Part shown: one piece after another, positions 21,255 to 31,199 of the stretch
How positions within the stretch are numbered: position 1 is the stretch's first letter
Layout: every line of letters starts with the position of its first letter
Origin: Bremia lactucae
Taxonomy: Eukaryota > Oomycota > Peronosporomycetes > Peronosporales > Peronosporaceae
DNA length: 37,366 nucleotides
Direction of reading: 5' to 3'
NCBI RefSeq assembly: GCF_004359215.1
Contig: NC_090619.1
Coordinates: 3,019,762 to 3,057,127 of the forward strand
The notes under the pieces: model-generated
The model's input: only the letters and a program-made list of their open reading frames with translations
What the model was told of the DNA's origin: nothing
The model's database searches: none
Position numbers and translations under genes: made by a program

Positions 21255-22075
21255 GTGGTCCGTTTCGTGCAGGATTCCATCGCTGATGCCTTGAACCGAC
21301 AGAAACGGAACTCAGACGAAAATGGAAGAGCAAACGTTCTTTTATTTTACGTTAACAATCAAGTCCTACTGTCTACTGTAAATACACCTAAACATGTAAT
21401 GACGAATGTGGCCAGTAAAAAATTACTGCTCAGGTATATCGGCACCGCAAATGCAATGCATAAAGATCGAGCGGCCTCGAAGGATGCGTACGCATCCTAT
21501 GTTGGACGTCTCTGCCCGTACCACCAATAAGATGTTTCGTCCGATTTCATCAAACCGGCACGGTCCAAGGCATCCATCAAATACCGATGGCCCGAGTTAA
21601 ACACTGATGGTCTCGGGACAGAGCTTGTTCTCACGAACCAGGCGTTTTTCTCATCCTTCAAGGGTGAGATCTCTTGACAAGCTATCACCAGCTCGTCTCG
21701 TAGGGACCATTTGTCCGTTCGCTCGACAGTTGTTTCGACCGCAAGTTGCGCACAGTTTTTGCAGCTGTTCGCGACAAACATTGTCGACCGTCGACGAAAA
21801 GTCACGACGACGAGAAGGTTCTTGATCACGTACTCCCGTAAATACCGAAGACGTGATTTAAATCAATGCGATGAATCGGAATCGACGCGTGAGGCGAATC
21901 CGATTTTTTCTTCCATTCACATTTTTAACGGATTTAAGTGGTCGACTACGACACTTTGCAGTCGAACACCTATTGACTCACCGCGAGATGAAGGAGATTC
22001 CGAGAGTTATCTCATTCGTTGGAGAGGGTATCCACCCTCCCATGATAGCTGAGAACCTCGTTCCCAACTAATAAT
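21255..22075 (+). pseudogene. gypsy integrase C-terminus and chromodomain remnant (family 1, second copy)
   Basis: Residues of the first frame read FVQDSIADALNRQKRNSDENGRANVL and SKKLLLRYIG, then YASYVGRLCPYHQ, matching the start of the frame at 13241. The linker is frame-shifted. The chromodomain end reads SYLIRWRGYPPSHDS at about 22000-22050, followed by a stop and EPRSQ. It is a diverged copy of the 13241-14080 region. The palindrome at 21481-21498 lies at the same codons as the one at 13279-13304. Confidence 0.8.
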
Positions 22076-22089
22076 GGACGTCTTGTATA

Positions 22090-23150
22090 GTACGATGAGA
22101 TCCATCCTCTTCCTTGAAAGGTCCATCGAAGAGCGAGCGCATCCCGCGCTCGTAAAAGAATTAAAAAAACTGAATATCTTCGCTAATGTCAGAAGTGATG
22201 CACGTCCTCCATTGAGGGTGTTTAATAACGTACGCCTCCTTTGGGGCATGGCCTGCACCCTTAAAGCAGCAGGGACATGAGTCTCCCACGAGAGGCAAAG
22301 TAAGCCTGCCACACTGGACAAACTGTGCCGCTTACAGCGTGCCCCGACTACAGTACGTCTTTAAATTGGTCTCGAAAAGTAACCAGTTTGTCAATCCAGG
22401 CCTCGCGGTCTATGCTTTGCGCATTCTAAATGAATATTTTTCAAGCTTAAAACAAAGGAGCTATATTCGGCACGCTTGCAGGCTAATTATCGATGCTGGA
22501 AAAGGCATCGTTGGAGCATCCTCACCAGGCTCGTGAAGCGTGGATGGGTCGAACGACGAAATTTTCATCGTTCGTTGGTCATACCAGACCAACAAATTAG
22601 GCTGACCGTAGAAAGCAGTCAAGGCTTCATTTCGAGAGCGAATTGCAACGTATTGCGGTCCATATCTTGTTAACTAACGTTTATAATGAAGCGGAAATAC
22701 GCTCGAAGTGATCGTAAGAATCACTTGTTCCTGGTGGCGTACTTAAGCACCACCAGCAGCATTCGTATTGAAGTGACCTTGACGATACCTGGTGATGTAA
22801 TTATAGCATCACCTGAGTTATCGGCATCCATTAAGTCACCACAAGATGACACTTCACCAAAAGAGTCTGACTAGAAGCTAAACAATTTCGTCATCACCTC
22901 TTTGGTTGTTACGTTAAAACTCGTAAGTTTAACGGACGTGGCCCAGGGTGGCCGGAGACCTTGACAGTTGCCACAGAGTAAAGCGATAACCCCGACTCGT
23001 GTCAGTCACCTACAATGGGAGAAGCAGGTGGAGAAGGAGATGACGATCTCCCCACGGTAGACGCAGGAGCGTCTACCAAAGTATTTGCATCACTAGCAGC
23101 TGCACGAGTGTAGCTGCCAGCTTTGCGGCCTCACAGGCTACGTGCACGAG
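22090..23150 (-). pseudogene. remnant of the family-1 antisense ORF
   Basis: On the minus strand broken frames carry an Ala/Ser/Pro-rich stretch (about 23110-23000), a middle part, and near 22330-22210 a segment with CGRLTLPLVGDSCPCC and a later KEAYVI. This resembles by position and partly by residues the text on the minus strand at 15039-14050. Stops and shifts are frequent. The similarity is judged by eye and is moderate. Confidence 0.35.
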
Positions 23151-23284
23151 CTTCGATACCATGCGCAATAAATCAAAAAGTTGGAATGTAAATGAAACTA
23201 ACAAGTGCTAATCTACAGAGAGAGGTAATAGGACTCTCTGTCACTCTACATCCGTCACTATATTTGAGTATTGGCTAGGGGTCA

Positions 23285-23750
23285 TGTAATGGGGTGTGCC
23301 ATTACGTAAGTATTATTTCCTATAAGAGTAAAATTAATATTATTTTATATAGGAGAAATAAGTACAAAATTATTGTTATTCTATAATTTTAACCATGTAG
23401 TTCCAATGTTATTAAATTCGGTAATATTGAGGCAACAAGACAATAGTTATGTTGATTGGTTGATTCAAGTTTAAATCAACCCCGCCACTCGTTACAAGAT
23501 AGAATTAGGCGGTGCAAAAGGAGGCGCTATATATAGTAAGCTATTATAATATTCAAGTCGGTAGATAGATGATCGTTACGTTGGAACAACGTGCAGGCAG
23601 TTGTTAGGCGCCGAAAAAGCGACCTCATCCCTCCTAGACAAGTGACGTCACTAAAGCGGTTATCCGTCTTCTCGTGCGCACCGTGAACTAGAAAGTGAAT
23701 TTAAGACTGAATTTTATTTTGAAGAACTAAATGTGAAACCTTTTTACCCA
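23285..23750 (+). mobile_element. 3' LTR of the degenerate family-1 copy
   Basis: It starts TGTAATGGGGTGTGCCATTACG after a purine-rich GGCTAGGGGTCA. Internal blocks (AAGTACAAAATTAT, TTCGGTAATATTG, CAACCCCGCC, AGGAGGCGC) match the reverse complement of the family-2 LTRs at 29298 and 29965, so families 1 and 2 have related LTRs. The right end is not sharp; a GCGACCT ... AAGCGGTTA ... CGTGCGCAC block at 23615-23685 recurs at 36327-36390. Confidence 0.65.
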
Positions 23751-24095
23751 ATAATTAAATGCCATCTCTGTAGATATGCATCCCTGTATGGCGAGCGTAT
23801 TTATTCTATATACGTCAGCTCGCAGATGATGTCAGGCGTCATCCCTCTAGTGTGAATGCACCTGTGTGCATCACATATACAAGGGTGGATCGCCATGTGA
23901 ACCTCAACCAAGTGACAGGTCTATTAAGTTAACACGAATGAATTGATCTTCTTGTTATATATACTTAACGGGCGTGCAACATTAGGCAGTCAGCCCGTTG
24001 CATGAGGTGCCGCTTTAAAGGTCACAAACTGCAATAACGACGCTGCCGTTGCGTGCCATCTCAAATTCCCCCTTAAAACGATATGAAGCAATATT
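23751..24095. other. unassigned spacer between two LTR elements
   Basis: There is no frame or known repeat. It contains short inverted repeats of the kind seen in the neighbouring elements (for example a GCGAGC ... GCTCGC pair near 23793-23824). It may be the end of the LTR at 23285 or leader DNA of an element. Confidence 0.4.
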
Positions 24096-24557
24096 TGTAA
24101 CGGGGCATCTTTTGCTAGTACTAGCTAACCTTCAGTGATAACAGTGAAGGTAGGTGCCTCCGAATACTTCGCGTACATGAGGTGTAGGACAAGATTTATA
24201 AAGCTTGCTAAGAGTTCATAGCATTTGTGGGTAAATGCTTAGGAAGACTTAGTATAGGGATAGAGTAAAATTGTATCAACAAAAATAAGTTTGTATGACT
24301 CATACTTCTAAAGCCCTGATTTAATGCATTAAACTAAACTACTCATTGCTCACCCCCCCCCATTCGTGCGTCTGGCAGCGAATAACGGGGTAAATTTAAC
24401 GACTGTGATTAACTTATGAACAGAATTGGCACATTGCCACTTCTATATTACCGTGTAAGGTAATATTGGCAATACTAACGGAAAAGGGTACTAATCATAA
24501 TTCTTAATTATTTCTCATATAGTCACTAATACTTCTGTAACGGGACACCTCGTTGCA
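24096..24557 (-). mobile_element. 3' LTR of the family-2 element
   Basis: The plus strand starts TGTAACGGGGCATC and ends near CTCGTTGCA, so in element orientation it begins TGCAACG and ends CCCCGTTACA. It shares blocks with the LTRs at 29298, 12796 and 7427. Confidence 0.8.
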
Positions 24558-24572
24558 TCACCCCCATATTCA
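24558..24572 (-). other. polypurine tract
   Basis: Read on the minus strand, GAATATGGGGGTGA ends exactly where the LTR begins with TG at 24557. It confirms the minus-strand orientation of the element. Confidence 0.7.
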
Positions 24573-24633
24573 ACAGTCTCTCAAGGGACATTAACTATTT
24601 AACAGAGTGTACTATCTAGTCTCCATGAGAAAA

Positions 24634-24918
24634 TTAAGCACTCGTTGGTTTGTAAAACATGTCCATCGCATCATTAACAAGTACATGCGCTGCTACTGCC
24701 ACCGCTGCTAACTCGATTAGTTTTGCTTTCTCTGCACCAGGTGCGTAATGATGAGATATCATTCCCCTCTTTAGTAATAGCATAAATGCTCTCAGTAGTA
24801 CTACAATTGTCGATGCTGGATAGATCAGCATCGTTGTAATTAAAGTCACCCATAGCCTTTTTGCTATTGCTGAGTTGTCTTCTTCAATGACGATTAGGTC
24901 AATATCAGTATCCATCAC
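24634..24918 (-). CDS. 94-aa open frame near the 3' end of the family-2 element
   Basis: This is an intact frame with an acidic N-terminus (DTDIDLIVIEEDN), then hydrophobic, Ala/Val-rich text. It lies between the integrase remnant and the 3' LTR. No chromodomain is visible. It may be a decayed integrase C-terminus in a chance frame. I cannot assign it. Confidence 0.25.
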   Translation of the reverse strand: MMDTDIDLIVIEEDNSAIAKRLWVTLITTMLIYPASTIVVLLRAFMLLLKRGMISHHYAPGAEKAKLIELAAVAVAAHVLVNDAMDMFYKPTSA

Positions 24919-25004
24919 ATTGACTGTTTAGTTAATGCGTGATGAGCAAAAGCCAGATCGATTATTGCCCGAGCGATTCCACCCCCTTGAGCTAAATTAG
25001 AAGT

Positions 25005-25540
25005 CTAACAAGGAAGACAGGTTTCCAAGCTCCGCTGTGAATAGGGGACCACGATACGAAAGCAGTTCACGGGAAAACCCGTGAAGTCGAAATATCGTTT
25101 CGAAAAGACACGAGCACAGTCTTTAGCTGTGATCGAATCCGGGATTGCAGCAAGATGTACCATCTTGCTGAAATGATCCTCAAACACAAAAGTATCATAT
25201 GTGAGCGTCTTCTGGAATCTCGAAAACGAAGTTTATAGATACAAACTGCCAGCACTCTGTTGGAAAAGAAAGGTTGAAGTTGTAGCATGGGATGAAGAGC
25301 TAGGCTTTATACTCCCGCACAAACATAAACTGGCGGGGCAAGTAAAAGTCGCGACTTACGGCGAGCTAAGTCTTCGCAAGTCCACGATGCCCACTTATTG
25401 GTACTCATACATGATGCGTAGTCGCAAATCATTGTATTCGGGAACGACCACACGAGGTGTGTTGCCAGCAATGGCTGTGTAATACAGTAAACCGATGCGT
25501 GTTCTGTACGATCCGTTAAAGATCGATACAATTTTGACAA
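25005..25540 (-). pseudogene. integrase fragment of the family-2 element
   Basis: The segment FEDHFSKMVHLAAIPDSITAKDCARVFSKRYFDFTGFP at 25187-25075 corresponds to the integrase core after its first catalytic aspartate. The frame then breaks, and the downstream DDE part (RIVVPYSQR) is altered. Between 25200 and 25540 a broken zinc-domain region gives only short recognisable text (VVVPEYNDLRLRIMYE). Confidence 0.75.
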
Positions 25541-25544
25541 TCTT

Positions 25545-25982
25545 TTAAAGCTTGTTAAAATGAATTTTAAGGCAATCCATCAACCCTTTAAGAGCCTTAT
25601 CTTCTTGATAGGCTCTTCTTAAGTCGTCAAGTAATGTTGACGACGGAACACACATTGTTGCGGCAATGGGCTCATGCTCACTGTTAATTGATGCAACAGC
25701 GGGCTTATTCTCACTGTTGTTTTGCCCAGTCAGCTCAAAGTCGGGCTGGCGCGAAAGGGCATTAGCGACGACATTAAGTCGTCCTCGTTTATATTTCACG
25801 GAGAAGTTGTACTCCACGAAGTAAGACAACCATCTCGCCATTCTTTGCGAGAGGTGTGCACTGTTTTCGGCCGTGCGTAAAGACGCATGGTCCTTAAAAC
25901 AATTAAACGGCTTATCTCCCAGCAGATAGAGCCTAAAGCTAGCCAGTGCACATTTCATGGCAAGGAGTACCTTGTCATGCAC
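25545..25982 (-). pseudogene. RNase H domain and linker of the family-2 element
   Basis: A 145-residue frame reads LLAMKCALASFRLYLLGDKPF, DHASLRTAENSAHLSQRMARWLSYF and VKYKRGRLNVVANALSRQPDFE, the gypsy RNase H C-terminal half. The following linker ends in DLRRAYQEDKALKGL. It is in frame but isolated from reverse transcriptase by decay at 25983-26310. Confidence 0.9.
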
Positions 25983-26314
25983 TCGGTAATTGCGTTCAGT
26001 TGGTTAAAACTGGCGCGACTGTTAGCAGACAATGCGCTCTGCGCCATCTGTGTCGTATTGCATTAACTAACAGCCGAATGCAAAATCGCTGGCGTTACAG
26101 ACCACATGAAATTTTCTGTCTTGGTCAGCAATCGTCAAGATTGGCGATTCCACTAAGCTTTGTTTGATACCCTCAAAAGATCGCTGACAACCAGCGTTCC
26201 ATGACCATAATTTGTTTTTCTTCAACAATTACAAAATATGTACTGTCATGTCGGCATAATTGCGGGTGTATTTATGTAAGTACGCTGCTAAGCTGAGGGA
26301 ATTTCTAAGTCCCT

Positions 26315-26830
26315 TTACATCGACTGGCATAGCCAGTCGGTTATTGCCTTGATCTTTTCAGGATAGGGCGTACACCGTGTATACCCACGATGCACCAAGA
26401 AGTGGAATTTCGGTTGCAGCGAATATGCATACAATTTATGCTTACGCATAAGTGTAAGAATTTCTCGGACGTGGGTACGATGTACTTCAACGTCCAACTT
26501 TCCATTTATGGCTGTGCTATGAACGAAGACGTCATCAGAACAATTCTGTGCGAAATGCCGCACCGATCTCAACAAATCTTTTAAAAATTGCAGTATCATT
26601 ACTAAGCCCCTTTGCATAACTAGCCATTTCCATAGCACCTCGCTTGGGGGGATAATGCCGTAAACGGAGTATCCTGTTCACGCATGAGGATCTAATAAAA
26701 TCCATCCATTCACCAGACCCTTTGACGAAAAGATGGTACTCTTTGACATACCATCAATGTTTACATCCTTTCATATCGGCGTTTGAGCCGGTTCCGTTGC
26801 ACGCATCATACGACCGCCATTTCCTATGCA
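26315..26830 (-). pseudogene. reverse transcriptase fragment of the family-2 element
   Basis: The frame at 26638-26315 reads LWKWLVMQRGL, then a damaged fingers/palm part, CSDDVFVHS in place of YxDDVFVHS, VEVHRTHVREILTLMRKHKLYA and PEKIKAITDW. Upstream to 26830, RMMRAT, DGMSKSTIFSSKGLVNGW and other pieces follow in other frames. The catalytic DD is kept, but its preceding aromatic is lost. Confidence 0.85.
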
Positions 26831-26839
26831 TCGCTTGGC

Positions 26840-26915
26840 AATAGTCTTGAGCTTATATCCGTTGGACTTGTTCAACGTGTTCAACAAGTCCAACGGATAT
26901 AAGCTCAAGACTATT
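26840..26915. repeat. perfect 33-bp inverted repeat with 10-nt spacer
   Basis: Arms at 26840-26872 and 26883-26915 are perfectly complementary, with spacer CAACGTGTTC. Outside the arms similarity ends. It lies in the decayed reverse-transcriptase region and is far longer than the other stems in these elements. It is not at an element end, so it is not a transposon terminal repeat. Confidence 0.95.
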
Positions 26916-27278
26916 GTTGTTCACGAGGCAGTGACCAATGCTTCATCACACAGTATTTCGAACCAGGTATCAGGTCGATTTCGTGTCGAGTGCTTTTATC
27001 CTTAGGCAACTTGCACGGTACCATATCGGGGAATTCATCCTTGAATTCAATCAAATTCTTAAATAGGAAATTTTGTCATGGAAGACTACCAGTATTTAGA
27101 CATAGATTGTTCAATCCAAGCCTTCTCTCGAATACACTTTCGTCCATGCTGAGCTATCGAAAATCCGTTCGCTCTCAGAAAATACTATTGCTGACCGAAT
27201 GTCGGCCGCGTACTTGTCATCTGCGATAAGTACGCAGATCTCGCAAGAACCGTTTAAGTTCAAGCGTTGACGATTGAT

Positions 27279-27512
27279 TTATTCCAAAAATGACTTCGGA
27301 GGCGCTGTATAAGCACCTACAGTTGATCCGTTGTTTACTAAGACGTTTAATGTCTCAGTTTCCTCTTTGGAACTTGTTTTGAAGAGTACCCGGGATTCTT
27401 TTATCGCAGGTTTCTGGGAACTTATCTTCTCAGAGTCTTTGAGACTTATTCCCTCAAGTTTTACTTTGAAAGCATTATCTCTAATTGCCTCTAGCAGTGG
27501 TTGCGCGACCAC
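27279..27512 (-). pseudogene. probable protease region of the family-2 element
   Basis: A frame of 77 residues holds LNVLVNNGSTVG, which may be a mutated aspartic protease site (usually L-V-D-S/T-G-A-T). It is preceded by a Lys/Ser/Glu-rich linker. Position between gag and reverse transcriptase fits. The assignment is tentative. Confidence 0.4.
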
Positions 27513-28204
27513 AGCGAGAGCCTCTACGATTGAATTTCCAGTCGTTCCAGAATTTTTGCGCTGTCTCTTATAGACAACCTTTTTTACTTTCTTGGATGCT
27601 GATCTCTAGGTGAACATCATTTCCTGGTCTACCGGACTTATTCGGGTGGTCGAACTTCGACGCTGCCTATTGATGTGCACAGCCGTCGCAATCTAACTCC
27701 ACAGTGTGATGGGTTATCACACTCTGGTCTCGTGCAGTCGTACTAACGACTAAGCAATAAGAGGGCCATCTAGAACATTCGCACGCTTGTGAACGCTCCA
27801 AGTTCATCAAATGGATGAACGCGAGGCAGGCATCGCCACACTTGATGCTGCCAATTTATGTAGGGCTCGTGCTTTCTAAGCCATGGCAATCCAAAGATGA
27901 CATCAGAATTTGTTTTTATCCGAATCCAGTACGATATAACCATCATTGTACTGTGTACCCTTTAACGTGTATCGTATATCAGCGACACGTTTATTTTCTG
28001 TTACCGATGCGATGTTGTTAGGCACACTATCATCCTCGTTAGAAGTTTATCGCGCTCAACGAACTTAAAACTTGCGATCTTCTAGCGATTGGCGTCGAAA
28101 AAATTGTTCGACACTTCACAATCGGCTCGGAACTTAAGGGGGTAGCAATTTATTTGCCATATTAATTTTCAAGGTGATGAGGTTTACCTCATCACCTGGG
28201 GAAG

Positions 28205-29297
28205 TTACACACAAGGTTTGCATGTGAGGAGCAACTTTCGTAAAAAATCCTGCAAATCCTTTTGACGTTGCTGGATCAGAAGGCCGGCTACATACCTACT
28301 GGCCCCGAATATTGGTTGACGATCCATGTCGCCCTTGCGATCTCGTAACGGCGTTTGATCCGCGTCGCCGCGGTTCCTAAGGGGAGGCCGATTGTTTCGC
28401 TCAGTATTTACTAGGTACTGGGCGTGGGGCAGGCGTAAAATCCTGTCTTTTGGCAAAAATTGCATTTTTGCAATAGTTTGTAAATTGAAGGGCGAGGATT
28501 CTCGCTTTCCATGTACGAGAGGTCCGTCCATAGGTTCTGGACCTTCTTTTCTAGTCGTCTGTTTGGGCGATAAACATAAGAGTGGGGAAAGCCTGTTTCA
28601 CTTTGAAGTTCTCCTGTTCCGCTACAGAGATCGCTTGGTCAAGCGTCTCGAATCCGAGCCGAAACAAGTGGGTCTTAACAGGACTGTCTGCAAGACCCCT
28701 AATACATACAGTTGACTGTGTTTGTTCATCAATTGGATGGCTCACGATACAACTTACTAGGTAACGTGTGTATTGGGCGTAAGCATGAAGGCCATGCTCG
28801 GCCTGTTTTAAATCCAGGAGCTCTGCTTGAGCCGTGAATTCGGCACGTGACGGCTCAAAGGCTTGCCTGAGCCGGGTCTGAAAGACCTCATACGACGTAC
28901 ACACATATAGGATGCGAAGGTTGAGTCTAAGGCCCAAAATTTCGCACGTCCGGCCAAGTTAAACATGCCAAATTTCACTTTCGTCGCATCGTCATCGATG
29001 CGGCGAGCTTCAATTTCGTCGTCTAATTCGACGAGCCATCTTAAAGGGGAATTGCCTTCGACTGCTTTAAACTTAGATATTTCGATCTTTAAGCTTTAGA
29101 GTCGACGTGAAAGCGTCGGACCGCTAGCAGCATGTAAATGCTGCTATCTCAACAGTCCAACTCTTGAGCACCCAGTTTTTAAACACCTCTGCGTGTTGAG
29201 AGCCTTGCTGGTGAAGCAAGGTTACTTTTTCGTGAGCCCCGTCGAGTTGATGTTGTATAAACTCGGCTATAGCCGCATGTTGCTCGTCTCTCAGTGG
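28205..29297 (-). pseudogene. gag of the family-2 element
   Basis: Pieces from 5' to 3' are EQHAAIAEFIQHQLDGAHEKVTLLHQQ (about 29285-29200), KFKAVEGNSPLRWLVELDDEIEARR and KFGMFNLAGRAKFWALD (about 29080-28930), and VFQTRLRQAFEPSRAEFTAQAELLDLKQ ... YTRYLVSC ... LADSPVKTHLFR (28900-28640). A C-terminal basic part (28531-28205) shows no zinc knuckle. Three or more frameshifts are needed to join them. Confidence 0.85.
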
Positions 29298-29796
29298 TGT
29301 AACGGGGCACCTTACGCTAGGAATGATAACAGTACTCGCCAACCTACATTGATAACAGTGAAGGGTTAGGTGCCTCGATTACTTCACGTACACTGACGTG
29401 CAGATGAAGGTTGCAAGTATTTAAGATGTCTTAGCTATTAGAGGTCAATACCGAGCTTCGTATAGAAAAAGAAAAACAGTATTGATATATTCAGTTCCTA
29501 CGTAACAATCTTCTATCTACTGACTTTAATCTGACTATGTATAGCGCCGCCTTGCGCATCCCCCAGTCCTGTCTTCTTACGATTTGCAGTGTTACTTTTA
29601 ACTTAAAACAACCAATTAACATGATTATTGTCATGCTGCCTCAATATTTCCAAATTTGGTAATATTGGCACTATTAAGTCAAAATTATGAAAAGATCATA
29701 ATTTTGTACTTTTCTATTTATTTCCTCCCACAGGAAAATATATATAGTTCCTCGTATAGGAATTAAAATCTATGTGACGGACCCCGTTTCACTACA
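29298..29796 (-). mobile_element. 5' LTR of the family-2 element
   Basis: The plus strand starts TGTAACGGGGCACC and ends CCGTTTCACTACA. In element orientation it starts TGTAGTGAAACGGGG and ends CCCCGTTACA, next to gag. It shares the CTACATTGATAACAGTGAAGG and TGTGACGG blocks with the copies at 24096 and 12796. Confidence 0.8.
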
Positions 29797-29964
29797 GATT
29801 GCACCGGTACCCAAAACGTCAGTGTGATGTGGTCCTTCTCAAAGTGAAAGATAATTACATGAGGTCGTTATCTCTGGTACAAATACGTAGTAATCATTTT
29901 TTAAATTTTGGTGGATAAGTTTTCATTCGGGCAAAATACTTAGTTAGTATACGATGGGCGTATT

Positions 29965-30172
29965 TGTAACGGGCACCTTTTGCTAGAACACCTACACTGG
30001 TTACAGTGAACGTAATTACTTAATGTCTTTGACGTGCAGAGGAAAGTTCTTAGGAGCTACTATGGGTTTATTTTAAGGCTTTAGAATAACAATGCAATGC
30101 GCCTCCTTGCGCTACGCCCAATCGTGTCTTATGACGATTGGCGGGGTTGATGAAAACTTAAATCAAGGTAAA
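29965..30172 (-). mobile_element. truncated family-2 LTR just upstream of the nuclease gene
   Basis: It starts TGTAACGGGCACC and keeps the ACAGTGAACG, GACGTGCAG and GGCGGGGTTGATGAAAACTTAAA blocks in the LTR order, then stops about 25 bp before the ATG at 30197. This is a second LTR piece 168 bp from the one ending at 29796. Confidence 0.7.
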
Positions 30173-30196
30173 AAGCACTATAATCGACGAATCGGC

Positions 30197-31150
30197 ATGG
30201 AGAAAATTCATTCCCCAATGGTACTAAAACGCCTGCGCCGCAACGGGGCGCGAATTCGCAAGGCTCTCGAAGTTTGCAATCTTGAGGAGCATGCTCGTCG
30301 ATTGGTACGCTGTTCGCCACCGCATCGAGTGCTTGGACTAGACATTAACACGAACAGTACGGGATTTGCCATCGTGACAGAACGTGGCCGCGTGTGTCGC
30401 TGGGGCCACATTCCAACGGACCACTTCGCTAGTGCCGACGTGATGCAGATTGGCGAAGCCATTGATAATTTTTTAGCGACTGTTCATACCGCTGAGCTTC
30501 AAAAAGAACCGGTTCAGTGGACCATCGGCATTGAAGCATTTATGCGAATGTTCCTCTCTGGCCGCTTCAATAACGCCGGCATCTTTCAGCTAGCACAGCT
30601 CAATGGTATCGTTTCCTATGCCTGTTGGAAGCGCTTTGGCGTGCTTCCACTTCATACGCATCCATCAGCCGCTCGATCTTTCTTTGGTCTTCGCAAACGA
30701 ATGAAAAAGAGCAAGAATGATAGCATCAAAAACGTAGTCATGACCTTTTTGGAACAGCAAGAGCCTGAACTCACATTAGCAGCAGGTCGTGGCTCCGATA
30801 CAACAGCTTTGCCAACATTTCAACGATTGCGAACGGGAGCTTTGGCAGACTCGGCATTTGATATTGCTGACGCTTACGTGATCGCAGCTTATACACGCTG
30901 TGTGCACTTCAAGACTCAGCTCGAGGCGCTGCAGCCCCACATCGCGGAGACGTTTTCACGCCGATACCTTGAAATGACGTTTAAAGCTGCAGCAAAGGCG
31001 AAGAAGAGCTCGATAGAGATGGAGATATTGATGGCGATGGATGAGAGAAATAAGCAGGCGTATATGCAAGAATTGTTTGCGTTTGGACTCGAAAATTGGT
31101 TTAAAAAGCAGAAATGTTTTATGCCATTCGATGACGTAGAATCTGTATGA
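30197..31150 (+). CDS. RuvC/Ydc2-fold nuclease, probable organellar Holliday junction resolvase, 317 aa
   Basis: The protein has the RNase H-like resolvase pattern. A first strand LGLDINTNSTGFAIV carries D49, a second strand WTIGIEAF carries E113, and a C-terminal helix FDIADAYVIAAYTR carries D222 and D225, matching the D, E, D-x2-D catalytic set of RuvC and Ydc2/Cce1. Residues 151-185 are basic (RKRMKKSKND) and could bind DNA. The N-terminus (KRLRRNGARIRKAL) is basic and amphipathic and could direct import into mitochondria, where Cce1-type enzymes act. I chose the ATG at 30197 because the 35 residues before it are translated LTR sequence. The stop at 31148 lies only 49 bp from the stop of the convergent synthase gene. 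Other RNase H-fold roles remain possible. Confidence 0.7.
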   Translation: MEKIHSPMVLKRLRRNGARIRKALEVCNLEEHARRLVRCSPPHRVLGLDINTNSTGFAIVTERGRVCRWGHIPTDHFASADVMQIGEAIDNFLATVHTAELQKEPVQWTIGIEAFMRMFLSGRFNNAGIFQLAQLNGIVSYACWKRFGVLPLHTHPSAARSFFGLRKRMKKSKNDSIKNVVMTFLEQQEPELTLAAGRGSDTTALPTFQRLRTGALADSAFDIADAYVIAAYTRCVHFKTQLEALQPHIAETFSRRYLEMTFKAAAKAKKSSIEMEILMAMDERNKQAYMQELFAFGLENWFKKQKCFMPFDDVESV

Positions 31151-31178
31151 TCCTACGTACTTGAAATTTAAAAGGCAC

Positions 31179-31199
31179 ATGCGTTTTTTTTTAACGCAT
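31179..31199. terminator. hairpin between convergent gene ends
   Basis: ATGCGTT and AACGCAT form a perfect 7-bp stem around seven T. It lies between the two stop codons, about 30 bp after the nuclease stop and directly at the synthase stop. It could form in both transcripts and may help 3' end formation; that is inference. Confidence 0.4.

Larger units (their letters stand above)
24096..29796 (-). mobile_element. Ty3/gypsy element with two LTRs (family 2)
   Basis: Two LTRs in the same orientation bound 4.7 kb of internal sequence whose order on the minus strand is gag, protease region, reverse transcriptase, RNase H, integrase. A purine tract abuts the left LTR on the minus strand. The five bases outside the two ends differ (ATATT and GATTG), so no target duplication is kept. 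The element may be a recombinant, or the ends may have decayed. Coding parts are broken throughout. Confidence 0.8.
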